DNA of 64,000 bases from Diabrotica undecimpunctata (Eukaryota; Arthropoda; Insecta; Coleoptera; Chrysomelidae). Below the pieces are notes generated by a model. The model was not told the DNA's origin, searched no databases, and saw nothing but the letters and a program-made list of their open reading frames with translations. Made by a program: the position numbers and the translations under genes. Where the stretch lies: contig NC_092811.1 of assembly GCF_040954645.1 (NCBI RefSeq), positions 88,527,199 through 88,591,198 of the forward strand, written 5' to 3'. Shown in pieces: positions 33,312-44,515 of the stretch; within the stretch, counting starts at the first letter, position 1, and each line of letters starts with the position of its first letter.

Positions 33312-35287
33312 CAGTGTGTAAAAGCCAAATGGAATAAATTCATTATTTAGGTTACTGTACATATTTATAAAAAATCCCGAAACACGTCAAATTTAAATTA
33401 TAACTTGACATTCTTTAACATGAAAATGCAACCCCTACCTTCAACCCCCTTAGAATGACAGATACAACCCCCAATTTTTAAAATAGGAAGTATAGGCTTG
33501 TGATATATCGTTTGAAAGGTCTTTTCATTCTCCATTCAAAAATGTTGTCTCTTTCAAGTTTATTAAGATTAATTAAGATAAAATAAATTAAAATCATGTG
33601 GTTACCGAAATTCGCTACAATACAATCAAAAACTAAAATGTAATGCAAAACGTAATAAAATGTAGAACACGAAAAAGAACTATGAATGTTAATGAAGTAG
33701 ATGTTCAAAATGTTCACCGCGAACGTCTTAGCAATATCCTAATCTCAAATAAAACTGTCTTCTAACATTATTTAACATAACAGGCGTGATCGACCTAATC
33801 GCAAGCGTTATTCGTTCTTTTAAGTCATTTAAATCAGAAGGTTTAGTTTTATACACATGGCTCTTCACATATCCCCATAAAAAGAAATCTAATAATGTAA
33901 GATCAGGTGATCGCGCTGGCCATTCAATCGATCCTCGCCTCCCTATCCACCGATTGGGAAATATTGTATCGAGGTACTGCCGGACATTAAGTTGGTAATG
34001 TGGTGGTGCTCCATCCTGCTGAAACCATATCGTATTCGCTGGAACTTGAAGGTTTCCTGGATCAGGATATAAATTTGCCAACGTTGGAATGACATCATTT
34101 TGAAGTAGTGCCAAATAATTGTTGCCATTCAAGTTGCCCTCAATGAAAAAGGGACCAATGATATTGTTTCCTACAATCCCTGCCCAAACATTAACCTTTT
34201 AAGGGTATTGAGTGTTCTTCTCTCATCCAGTGAGGATTTTCCGTGGCCCAGTAGCGGCAATTTTGCCGATTAGCATGACCGTTAAGTGAAAAAGTACACT
34301 CATCAGAAAACATAACGTCTTCTAATTGGATAATATTGTTATCCAACATGTCCATCATTTGCTCACAAAAAAAAGTTCTATCAAAATCGTCTTCCATGAG
34401 CTCCTGAGTAGGTATTATTTTATAGGGATGCAATTTGTTTTCTTTTAATATGTTTACTATCGATGTATGGCTAGCATTGAATGTAGTGGATGCCTGTCTA
34501 CTCGATGTATGTGGATTTTCCTGAAACTCAAGCAACACATCTAATTTGAGTTCATCACTCAGTGCATTGGCAGCTGCTTTTTTTATCTGCCTTACATGAC
34601 CAAACTCGCGAAACTGCTTCTCTATTTTACTTATTGTTCCTTGGGATATAGGCGGTAAATTAGGAAATTTCTCATGAAATAGGCGAGTTACTTCCTGTTG
34701 TGTTCGGGTGTTATCTCCGTAACCAATCATTTGTAACACTGTTATTTTATGCATTTCCGTTAATCTAACCATTTTTCAGAATTGAATTGAACGAACTTTT
34801 TACTTAAATTAAAATACTGACAACTTAAATAAAACAATTTACTAATGCGTGTTAAAATACCGTTGCCACGGAAATTCTTTAAACTTTTTTAATGGTTACC
34901 ATCTAAAAACCACATTGCTATGGTTTTTGTTCACTTTCTCATTATCAAGACCTAAACGGGAAATAAGTTTTGAGTATATTTTAGCGAATTTCGGTAACCA
35001 AATGATTTTAATTTATTTTATCTTAATTAATCTTAATAAACTTGAAAGCGACAACATTTTTGAATGGAGAATAAAAAGACCTTTCAAACGATATATCACA
35101 AGCCTATACTTCCTATTTTAAAAATTGGGGGTTGTACCTGCCATTCTAAGGGGGTTGAAGGTAGGGGTTGCATTTTTACGTTAAAGAATGTCAAGTTATA
35201 ATTTAAATTTGACGTGTTTCGGGATTTTTTATAAATATGTACAATAACCTAAATAATGAATTTATTCCATTTGGCTTTTACACACTG
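33312..35287 (-). mobile_element. Tc1/mariner-superfamily element with long TIRs
   Basis: 1976 bp flanked by TA on both sides (33310-33311 and 35288-35289). The terminal inverted repeats begin CAGTGTGTAAAAGCCAAATG and extend about 310 bp (33312-33621 with 34981-35287), at well over 90 percent identity by eye. TIRs of this length are unusual for mariners, which mostly have about 30 bp. It encodes a DD-D transposase on the minus strand. Confidence 0.8.
33728..34772 (-). pseudogene. Transposase of the long-TIR element (DD41D by count)
   Basis: 193 residues from 34772, then a stop at 34191 and a short shifted stretch (about 34132-34190) before the frame resumes to 33728. The N-terminus (MHKITVLQMIGYGDNTRTQQ) is an HTH/DUF4817-like region. 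The catalytic positions are MFSDECTFSL, WFQQDGAPPHYQ and SPDLTLLDFFLWGY. I count 41 residues between the second and third Asp. Only one lesion separates it from a full frame, so the copy is fairly young. Confidence 0.75.
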
Positions 35288-35984
35288 TATATAAAATGGA
35301 AGTAAACAACGATTATTTGTGTTATGAAATATATATTTTAAGTCATGTAAAATAAGTGTAATAAGTAATAATATTATCTTTTTATTCTTTCTGGGTAGAA
35401 AATTTTTTCATGTTGTGACTGGCTGTAGGGCACTTGCCTATGCCATTAAAACAAAAAAAAAATTGTGAGCTGATGATAAACATGAAGAGTTGTAGTAATA
35501 TACGAGTGAAAAATCAAAACGTGAATATTTGGGTGGTTATATGTATAGAACATAAATTTATGATAGAGAAAACTGAAAATGCTGATGGGAGATACTTTGA
35601 GAACTATCAGAGACGGTTGGAGGAGGAGATAAGTAAATGAAAAAATTTATAATTGTGTGTGGAATGATTATTAACCAAATTTAGAGGGAGGCTAAAATGG
35701 AAATGTGAAGATTAGATGTTGCCACAGTAAGGAAAAAGTTAATATGATGATTATAAAAGGGGGTGTGTACGGCTGAGCTAAATTGAAAACATTAGAAATG
35801 GTAGGAAAACTCAGATATACTGAAAAAGAGTGATAGGCTGAATGTTTGTAATAAGTGAAATTGAATAATGTTTATATTTTGAAGAACAAACAGGATAGAT
35901 ACAAATGGAAAAGAAAGGTATTGGCCAAGTAGTGATGAGAAAACAATGAATTGTAAAAAGGAGAATGGAACAAAGATTAAAAAA
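35288..35984 (+). other. Non-coding interior of the Penelope-like composite
   Basis: AT-rich; no reading frame I can support. It would be 3' flanking sequence of the GIY-YIG-like frame on the minus strand. Confidence 0.4.
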
Positions 35985-36310
35985 ATAAATGTCGGTATAT
36001 GGGAGTGAAGTAACGATTGAAAGAGAGGTCCGCAATTGGGGCTAGTCCTAATTCCTCTGACAATATCTAGATCTTCATACAGATATAAGCGGAGTATGTT
36101 TTTATCTTGAATGTTATGAATCAAAGATACACCGTCTGAAATGTTTAAATGATGTTTATTAACTTTGAGATGATGAGAGAAGGCGGAAGTGTTGTCACGT
36201 TTGGAGTGTTCTGCTGATCCGGTGGATAATGATCTAAATCTTCTTTCGATAGAGGAAGCACAGTCGGAACATAACAGTATATACACTTCACTTCGGTTCA
36301 TGTAGTGAAT
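35985..36310 (-). pseudogene. GIY-YIG-like endonuclease fragment
   Basis: The minus-strand frame reads SEVYILLCSDCASSIERRFR, then SAFSHHLKVNKHHLNISDGV, SLIHNIQDKN and LYLYEDLDIVRGI. The order VY-x-L-x-C-x2-C, RFR, a hydrophobic His-rich block and a Leu-rich E-D-L-I block is that of the GIY-YIG domain at the C-terminus of Penelope-like elements. The central YIG(Q)TGR stretch is deleted, so it cannot be catalytic. No RT domain adjoins it; a mariner begins at 36476. Confidence 0.5.
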
Positions 36311-36519
36311 TGTATTTCGGTGTTGGTTTAACTTTTCTTGAGGGTATTATTGACTTAAAAAAAAATGTGAATATGATCATCAGAACTCAAAAGAACGTAT
36401 TTAATCTTTCCAGAAATGAACGAATAGTGAAAAGGCAATGACCTGTAAGAGGGTGAAACTGAAGAGTTAGATCTAAAAGGCTGACTATTGAAGAACTGCT
36501 TATGAAAAAGAGTTTTATT

Positions 36520-38291
36520 TTAAAAATTATTCTACAATCGAATGCTCTCCTTCAATATATTCCCCTTCCCTCGCCAAACACCGTTAAATGCGTTTTTTCC
36601 ATTAGTCAAAGCAATGCTGGAAGTCTTCTTTTATTAGAGCTTTTAGGAGCTCCGCCGTTTTTCGCTTCACCTTTTCCATCGGCTCGAACCGGATTCCTTT
36701 TAAGGCAGACTTGATCTTCGGAAACAGGAAAAAGTCACAGGGTGTTAAATCAGGCGATTACGGCGGGTGTTCGAGCACTGAAATGTCTCTAGCGGCTAAA
36801 TAACGCTTCACAGACAGCGCGTTATGGGCAGGTGCGTTGTCCTAGTGCAAGATCCACGGCTTGTTGTTCCACAACTCCGGCCGGTTCTTACAAACTCACT
36901 CTCGCAGCGTTGCCAAAACTTTCAAATAGTAAGTTTGGTTTACAGTTTGACCCTCTGGAACCCATTCAGCCACCACGTTGCCGTTAATGTCGAAAAAAAC
37001 GATTAGCATGGCTTTAAATTTTGATTTCGACATCCTTGCTTTTTTCATTTTTGGCGATGCAGGAGTTTTCCAGTGCATGGATTGTCGCTTAGTTTCAACA
37101 TCGTATTTTAATATCCAGGTTTTATCGCAAGTGATGATGTTATATAGGTACATAGGTATGTTAAATAGGTACGCACCCACTAATACTACGGCCACTTGTT
37201 ATAGAAAACGATGTCATCGAAGCAGTTAACGAATTTGTATACCTGGGAACGTTCGTCAATACTGAAAATGACACTACCGCAGAGATAAACCGCAGAATTT
37301 GCACGGCTAATAGATGCTATTTTGGGCTTAATCTTCTTTTTAAATCTACAGTTATATCAAGAAATACAAAAGTAAAACTCTACAAAACAATAATACGCCC
37401 AGTCCTAACATATGGTTCAGAAACCTGGACTTTAACAAAAAGCAAGGAAAACATGTTAGGATGTTTCGAAAGAAAAATACTAAGGCGAATCTATGGAGCG
37501 GTAAATGAAAATAGTGTCTGGAGAAGACGATACAACTTCGAACTCTATAGAATATACCAGGAACCAGATATCGTAAAACACATTAAGATAGAACGTCTGA
37601 GGTGGGTAGGCCATGTAATGCGGATGGAGCAAATCGACCCAGCTAGAAAAACGCTCCTTGATAGACCCATTGGTCAAAGAAGAAGAGAAAGACCCAGAAC
37701 AAGATTCATAGATAACATAGATCAAGATATGAGAAAGGCGAAGGATAGGAACGACTAGAAAAAATTCTTGGGGAGGCTAGGACCGACACAGGGTTGTAAA
37801 GCCAAAATGATGATGATGTTTTTCATTATTTCAGGCTCTTCATGTAACCTCTCAAGAAAATCTGAGCAGATCTGTTGACGGACGAGCTTTTGGTCAAGGG
37901 TCAAATTTTTTGGGACCAACTTCGCACAGACTTTCTTCATGTTCAATTCGTCATGTAAAATTCTTCTGACAGTTTCTTTATCGGCGTTTACAGTCTCAGC
38001 AATCATCCAAATGCTCATACGATGATCTCTGCGCACAATTTCATTTATTTTGGTCACTGTTTGCGGAGTTGAAACAGAGACAGGTCGACATGGACATTGG
38101 TCATCTTCGGCGCTCTCTCGGCCTTCAGAAAACCGTTTATACCATTCGAAAACGCGCGCACGAGATAGAAAATTCTCACCATAGGCCTCTTTCAACAAAT
38201 TATAGTACTCAGTCGGAGTTTTTTTTAATTTAACGATAAATTTCACATTAATCCGTTGCTCATGTTTTTCGTCACACATTGTTATCGGCAC
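36520..38291 (-). pseudogene. mariner transposase (SETMAR-type), interrupted
   Basis: The N-terminal half (37811-38291) starts MPITMCDEKHEQRINVKFIV and has the paired-type HTH with YNLLKEAYGENFLSRARVFE and WYKRFSEGRES. The frame breaks at MKNII, where a LINE is inserted, and resumes at NIITCDKTWILKYDVETKRQ (first Asp). It continues through KKARMSKSKFKAMLIVFFD, an HxDNAPAH block (second Asp, preceded by a stop) and SPDLTPCDFFLFPKIKSALK (third Asp). All three Asp are readable, but stops near 36896, 36850 and later disable it. Confidence 0.75.
37142..37810 (+). mobile_element. 5'-truncated LINE tail inside the mariner
   Basis: It is flanked by the 10-bp duplication TGATGATGTT (37132-37141 and 37811-37820). 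It codes for the end of a LINE ORF2: EFVYLGTFVNTENDTTAEIN, then VKLYKTIIRPVLTYGSETWT, ERKILRRIYGAVNE and LRWVGHVMRMEQIDPARK to a stop near 37757. The 3' end reads AAAATGA and joins TGATGA of the target. Confidence 0.75.
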
Positions 38292-38753
38292 GAGAAAAAA
38301 ACACGTTCTTTTCTAACGTCTACAGAAAAATACTACTACAGCGACAAAAGCGTGTTTTCGCACTGAAAGAGTAGACACTTCCAGCTATCCGATGCTGCAT
38401 TCGTTTCCCACTCTTCCCCTCTAGGACGCCTTCTGCGCGCGCAGTCTCATTAGTTAATAGCCAGACCTCGTATGTTCTCTTTTTCGAATGAATATATCGA
38501 TAATGTTTGGGTTATAGCCATTGTTGATTGTTATTTGTTTGATTAAAAATGTAATCCTTTACCATCGACCCAGTGTCTTAATAATTATAATGTTCGTTAT
38601 TCAAATTATGTAATATATATAAGGGTCATCTGACATCATTATCTGGCTAGTTCCAACTACTTTATAGACGTAAGTATTAACCACATTTTTAATTTACCAG
38701 TCAAAATTTTAACCTTTTGTTTTCATTTTTAAGTGGTTATATGTATTTGTAGG

Positions 38754-38792
38754 TTTTTCACTGATGATGCTCTGATAGGATCGAAAATGATC
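38754..38792 (+). ncRNA. Hammerhead-ribozyme-like motif in A2, interrupted
   Basis: Stem I 5' strand TTTTTCA, an intact CTGATGA (38761-38767), stem II GCTC/GATC around TGATAG (one mismatch), then GAA. AATGAT stands where A1 has AACGTT, and C follows at 38792. The 3' strand of stem I (TGAAAA) lies at 39630-39635, on the far side of the Jockey insertion. Confidence 0.55.
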
Positions 38793-39618
38793 ATTACAGA
38801 GTATTAAGTAAATGTGTTACAGGTTTTGCGCGTGAAGGAGAGACTTCCAATGATGTCTCAGCTTATTCTATTTTGGTTTAGTTTTGAAGTAGGTCTTTGG
38901 GCCAGGTCCTATCTAGTCTTCTTGTGGCTGGACCATTGTTGAATAGTTCCCTTACTAGCTCATTTTTATGGTGAATGGTAAGTTCATTTTATGACTCCGT
39001 GGTTCGATGGATTTCTTCTCTGATGAAAGGAATCTTTAAGTCGTAGTGAAGTGTTTGATTACTTATGTACCATGGTGCATCCACTATCGATCTTAGCACT
39101 TTAGACTGGAATCTTTGGATGATATTCAGCGACGTTGGCTTTGCACAGCAACATAGGTGTAGTCCGTAGAACCAGATAGGTTTGAGTATGGCTTTGTAGA
39201 GAATTTTGTTTTGGATGTTAAGTTTTGATTTACGTCCAAGAAGCCAATACATTTGCCGAAATTTTAAGTCGAGCTGTCTTCTTTTGGTCTGGATATGTTT
39301 CTTCCAAGTGAGATGTTGGGCAAGATGGAGGCCAAGGTATCTAGCGTCTGTTACTGTTGGTATTCTCACATTTTCCATCCTTACAGGTGGGCATATGTTG
39401 TGACGGTTGGTAAATGTTATTTGAGCTGATTTTGTTTTATTCACTTTTGTTCTCCATTTCGTATACCAATCACTGAGTATGTTCAGATGATGTTGCAGGT
39501 TTTGTGAGGCTTGTATGGGATCTTCATTTACAGCTAGTATGGCTACGTCGTCAGCAAAGGAAGCGATTGTAGTATTATTAGTCTCTGGTATATCGGCTTG
39601 TGTAGAGTGAGAAAAGCA
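38793..39618 (-). pseudogene. Jockey-type LINE fragment
   Basis: An 826-bp insertion flanked by the 11-bp duplication CGAAAATGATC (38782-38792 and 39619-39629). The minus strand reads ASFADDVAILAVNED (RT active-site box), WRTKVNKTKSAQITFTNR, then ARYLGLHLAQHLTWKKHIQ, LGRKSKLNIQNKILYKAILK and KVLRSIVDAPWYIS up to a stop near 38989. This is the thumb and C-terminal region typical of the Jockey clade. It is 5'-truncated within RT. Confidence 0.75.
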
Positions 39619-40382
39619 CGAAAATGATCTGAAAATTTATAAATCCATTTTTGAACAATTAAAAAAAAATTAATAATAAAATTTTATATCATTTTGCGAA
39701 AAGAAGTTTTTACTTCATTGTTTTCAAGTTTTTTTGGTATACAGCCAACCACTGGGAATTTCCCTTTTAAATTTTAAAAACACTAATATTCTAGTAGGTA
39801 ATGCAGGAAAAGTTATCATTGATGAACGAAAACAAACATAAAGAGCAATATAGATCAAGAACGACCTCTAATTTTAAAATCTTAAGTTCTTCATGCAATA
39901 AAATCAGTCAAAACCAAAAAAGCAACTGGATCAGACAACATTCCAGCTGAACTCTTAAAAATGACAGAGGATCGGATCAGTGCTCTAGTTAAGCTTTTTA
40001 ATGGTCTATGTACTACTGCTGAAATACTCAAGGAGTAGCTGAAGTCTGTTTTTATAGCAATTTTAAGAAACAGCGGACAAAATTATGCGACGATGAGCCA
40101 CACATTGAAAATTTTACTTCGCTTTATTCATGGAAGAATAAGAAGTCATTGCGAAAGCGACCTAGATGAAAACCAGTTTGGACTTAAGAATGCTCTGGGC
40201 ACCCATAAATCACTTTTTGACTTAAATGTCTACCCCCAACCAAGATAAAGATGTTAATGTGGCTCTCATCGATTACGAAAAGGTTTTCGATAGGGTAAAG
40301 TCTGGAATGCTTTTGAACATATTAAGAACAAAAAAAATTGATGGTAGAGATCTATGTATCATAAAAAACTTATATTGAAAGC

Positions 40383-41852
40383 TGTCAGGCCACAGGTCCG
40401 GACGAAATACCCGTTGAACTTATTAAGGTGATGAGTGAATGAGCACAAAGGAGTTAACTGGACTGTTTAACGCCATATACGATTCAGGTAATATCCCAGA
40501 GGAATGACTATTGTCAACATTTATAACACTACCAAAAAAACGATATGCGAAAACGTGCAAAGATGAGTCATGCGCTTAAGATTTTTCTTAAAATCATACA
40601 TGCCAGAATTTACAAAAAATGCGAAGAAAATGTCGGTGAAATGCAATTTGGATTCCGCAATTCCATGGATGCACGTGAAGCAGTTTTCACCTTACAAGTC
40701 CTACTTCAGAGATGCCGCGATGTCAGTTGTGATATCTATATTTGTTTTATTGACTACGCCAAGACATTTGACCGTTGTCAACACCAGAAAATGTTCGCCG
40801 CCCTACAAAGAGTAGGATTGGATGAGAAGGACATTCGGATCATCATGAATTTATACTGGAACCAGCGTGCTCAAGTCAAGGTCGAAGACCAACTGATCGA
40901 CCAAGTGAAGATCATGCGAGGAGTAAGTCAAGACTGTGTGCTCTCGCCGACTCTTTTTAATATATACTCTGAGAAAATTTTTACTGACGCCCTCACAAAC
41001 CTAGAGATGAGAATCCGAGTGAACGGTGAATACATAAATAATATCCGCTACGCCGATGACACTGTGTTACTAGCAACCAGCCTAAATGATCTACAAGCCT
41101 TATTAGACCGAGTGAGAACTGTGAGCATAACGTACGGACTAGACCTTAATATTAAGAAAACTAAATTCATGGTTGTCAGCCGTGCAAAGTTAGATCCCGG
41201 GGCACTGATGGCAGGTAGCAAAGAGATCCAGGGAGTTGACAGATTCACTTACCTCGGAACTACCCTCAACTCACAATGGGACTACGCTCAAGAGATTAGA
41301 TCCAGAATTGAAATGACACGGTCTACATTTATAAAGTTGAGATCCTTGCTGTGCTGCAGTGATCTCAGCTTGGGAACCAAGATGCGGATAGTGAGGTGCT
41401 ACATTCTTTCAGTGTTATTATATGGAGTTGAAGCCTGGACACGACGCAAGCCACAGAAAAGCGGATTGAAGCCTTCGAGATGTGGATCTACAGGAGGATA
41501 CTAAAAATATCGTATGTGGACCATGTCACCAACGTTGAGGTCCTACAGCGCATGAGAAAAGAAAAAGAAGTGCTAATTTTAGTGAAACAACGTAAGCTTG
41601 AGTACCTCGGGCACGTGATGCGGAACGAAGAAAAATATCTAATTCTTCAATTCGTTATGTAGGGTAAAGTATTTGGTAGTGGCAGGAGAGGACCGGGACG
41701 CCGTCGTATCTCGCGATTAAAAAACCTCCGACAATGGTTTGGAATCACCTCCGCGGAACTGTTTCGCAAAGCAGTCAACAAAACCATGATAGCCTTGATG
41801 ATCGCCAACATCCGGACCGAATAAGGCACTGAAGAAGAAGAGTCGATCTAAG
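40383..41852 (+). pseudogene. RTE-like LINE copy nested in another RTE-like LINE
   Basis: Begins ATGPDEIPVELIK and runs through RT: MSHALKIFLKIIHARIYKKC, CFIDYAKTFDRCQHQKMF, IMRGVSQDCVLSPTLFNIYS and NNIRYADDTVLLATS. The thumb follows (FTYLGTTLNSQWDY, LLYGVEAWT), then a frameshift near 41455 and the tail IYRRILKISYVDHVTNVEV, EYLGHVMRNEEK and MIALMIANIRTE. The main open frame is 319 codons (40545-41504). It lacks the endonuclease and the LPK region is frameshifted. The GAAGAAGAAGAG tail marks the 3' end near 41842. Confidence 0.75.
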
Positions 41853-42065
41853 ACTAATCAACGAATGTTAAATTTAAAGAGGTGTCAGTCAGGGATGCAT
41901 TCTACTCCCGCTAATTTTTAATCATTCTTTGAAAGATAAAGATTTTGAAGTGAAAAACAATAATGAACTTATTAATAATCTTAGATTCGCTGTTATCTTA
42001 TGCGATAAGTGCTCAGGTCCTTTAAGGATTGTTGCATTGCGTAAAAACGACAGAAAGAGAAATGG

Positions 42066-42704
<639 letters not shown>

Positions 42705-42897
42705 CAAGAGTCGCGAAAGGGTTAAATAGAATTTGGCACTCAGAGAACAATAATATTTCAATGGATAACAATTACAAAGGTTCACTGGAACATTATTTGC
42801 CCATTTGAAATTTGCCTGCTGAATAACTGTAATAAATGATTAATACCACAATTTATTTTAATTAGATTAATATGACAGTCGATTGTTTTTTTTTTAG

Positions 42898-42976
42898 GCG
42901 GGTGGCAGACCAGCACCTACTATCCGAAGAGATGAAAGAACTACTTAAAGAACTAGAAAAAGAAAGCAAGCAATAA
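42898..42976 (+). CDS. Ank2: Last coding exon of the ankyrin-like gene
   Basis: The acceptor is a T-run followed by TTTTTAG (42891-42897). One base completes an Arg codon begun at 30566-30567. Then RVADQHLLSEEMKELLKELE and KESKQ lead to TAA (42974-42976). The peptide is charged and likely helical, a plausible conserved C-terminus. Phase continuity over four exons supports the model. Confidence 0.7.
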
Positions 42977-43979
42977 ACAAGCCAAATCAAATATGAAACC
43001 TAATAATATTGACATATCCCCATATCCTCGAAACAATTCCAAATGTGACAAATAAGTGTATAACTTAATATTCGACAAAAATAAACCTTGCAGTTTGACT
43101 TATGCTTCGAAGCTTTTGCTTATTTCAGTTGCAAAACGATGTCTAAAACAAAATTTGGTCCATTCAGCACTTTCCTTTTTAGGAAAAAACGCCATTTTTC
43201 AGACAAGATTAATATTACTACAATTCGTAACTAGCATTAACTCAAATTCAATGTTATATATTTTTAAAGCAATGTATATTTTAAATTTTTATTTATGTAT
43301 TTATTTATAAGCTATTTTTGGAGGAATTCTTCAAAATTGGAAAATGTTATAGTCAAATATTTTTGCTTGCTAGGTTTTACAACTCAAAGCTTTAAATACG
43401 AACAATTTTGAAGGATTTTCAAGAGTTTCGATCAAGGGCGGCTATGGGTAAAAAAGGGCAAGATTTTACTTTTTGTTTTCAGGATGTAATAAAAAAGTTG
43501 CTAAATGCAAAATGCTAAATGGGGGGCTGTCTCCGGAAAAGTGCCCTCTAGCGCCGCTCTTGAAACCGACGTACTTATAGAAAGATAATGTTAAGTTAGT
43601 AACACTAACTTACAATAATTTTGAGAGTATTTATGCTGATAATTATTTGTTTTTGTTATAGCTGTTATTTTTATATATATGTATATGCTTTATTGTAAGT
43701 TAAGGTTACATGTTTGTATAAAATGAACGAAAGCAAGAATGACGATTTTTTAGATTTAAATAATGTTATTTAGCTTCTATGGATAACGTTTTTTTGTAAA
43801 ATTACTTCCCTTCAGTTTGTTTTTGTTATTTGCAAAAAATCAGGTTAGTGGTTTTTCCTGTTGCTCGTATTGGATAAAATAAATTGAATGGAAGTAATTC
43901 ATTTCATATTATTTATTCTCAATCAATGTGAAATACCTGAATATTTAACCTGTGTATCTGAAATATTACAGATAATAAA
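42977..43979 (+). other. Probable 3' UTR of the ankyrin-like gene
   Basis: AT-rich sequence after the stop, with AATAAA at 43080-43085, 43878-43883 and 43974-43979. Which signal is used cannot be told from sequence alone. A small TIR-flanked segment lies at 43432-43563. Confidence 0.5.
43432..43563. mobile_element. Possible 132-bp MITE
   Basis: Starts TCAAGGGCGGC and ends GCCGCTCTTGA, an 11-bp inverted repeat with one mismatch, followed inside by G-rich sequence. No clear target duplication. Confidence 0.35.
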
Positions 43980-44069
43980 GCTTTCAATATATACTTTTGT
44001 CTTTTATTTGTTTTTTATCGTCAATCCCGGCCTACTGTTGCTTTATATATCTACAAAAGGAATCTGGCC

Positions 44070-44074
<5 letters not shown>

Positions 44075-44142
<68 letters not shown>
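44075..44142. repeat. (TA)n microsatellite
   Basis: A perfect TA run of 68 bp. Confidence 0.95.
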
Positions 44143-44144
<2 letters not shown>

Positions 44145-44515
44145 CTGGCTCCTGTGAATAAGCACATGTCAATTTTAGTAAATTTTTCAGGAGAGTCGAA
44201 ACAATGTTTACGGGATCGTGGAAAATCGCAGAATAACGTTTAAACATTCAAAAGCACTTTTTTGGCGAGAACAAGAGACTATTATTGGATAAAAATATAA
44301 CGAGTTACATTAAATTAAGTTTTAGAAGAGATTGAATGACTTATCCGTATATTCACGGTTGTACTATAGGTGTGAATTTGAGGTATCTCAAGATATCTTA
44401 AATAGTTAAATGTATTAGGCACATTTAGGTGTGATTTATTTGCTTACATCTAAAATAATTACACAAAATTTTAATCAAAATATTTTATTATAAACCAAAG
44501 TAGCACAAAAAATAT
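44143..44515 (+). other. No gene recognised
   Basis: AT-rich flank of the transposase gene. An inverted end of that transposon is expected here, but none could be matched. Confidence 0.4.

Larger units (their letters stand above)
36476..38470 (-). mobile_element. mariner element split by a LINE fragment
   Basis: TA flanks both ends (36474-36475 and 38471-38472). The ends are imperfect inverted repeats (GGCTGACTATT on the left; the right end, read inward on the minus strand, starts CGAGGTCTGGCTATTAACTA). Without the 669-bp LINE insertion it is about 1.3 kb, normal for mariner. Confidence 0.7.
38520..39730 (+). repeat. Hammerhead-bearing terminal repeat, copy A2 (inverted)
   Basis: Inverted copy of 30957-31330, forming the high-coordinate end of the Penelope-like composite. 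It is interrupted at 38793-39618 by a Jockey-type fragment. Confidence 0.65.
30955..39775 (-). mobile_element. Penelope-like composite insertion (tentative)
   Basis: This 8.8 kb unit is flanked by the 13-bp direct repeat AAAAACACTAATA (30942-30954 and 39776-39788), and the host LINE frame rejoins exactly across it. Its two ends are inverted copies of a repeat of about 370 bp that carries a hammerhead-like motif. A GIY-YIG-like frame lies inside. That combination is known from Penelope-like elements. No reverse transcriptase is left; about 5.5 kb of the unit is later insertions (three mariner-superfamily elements and two LINE fragments). Confidence 0.6.
30845..42065 (+). pseudogene. RTE-like LINE split into three pieces by insertions
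   Basis: Piece 1 (30845-30954) reads DELETKHDMFNMHKKVRAVA then GLYNNKNTN. Piece 2 (39776-40382) resumes in register with KNTNILVGNAGKVIIDE and continues through ATGSDNIPAELLK, MSHTLKILLRFIHGRI and ENQFGLKNALGTHKSLF to KNLY. Piece 3 (41853-42065) continues with KRGVSQGCILLPLIF and INNLRFAVIL. The gap 30955-39775 is a Penelope-like composite; the gap 40383-41852 is another RTE-like copy. Frameshifts and stops are frequent, and the 3' end is missing. Confidence 0.65.

Noticed and set aside
35434..35640. 68-codon plus-strand frame within the Penelope-like composite
   Set aside because: Low-complexity Lys/Asn composition, no family resemblance.
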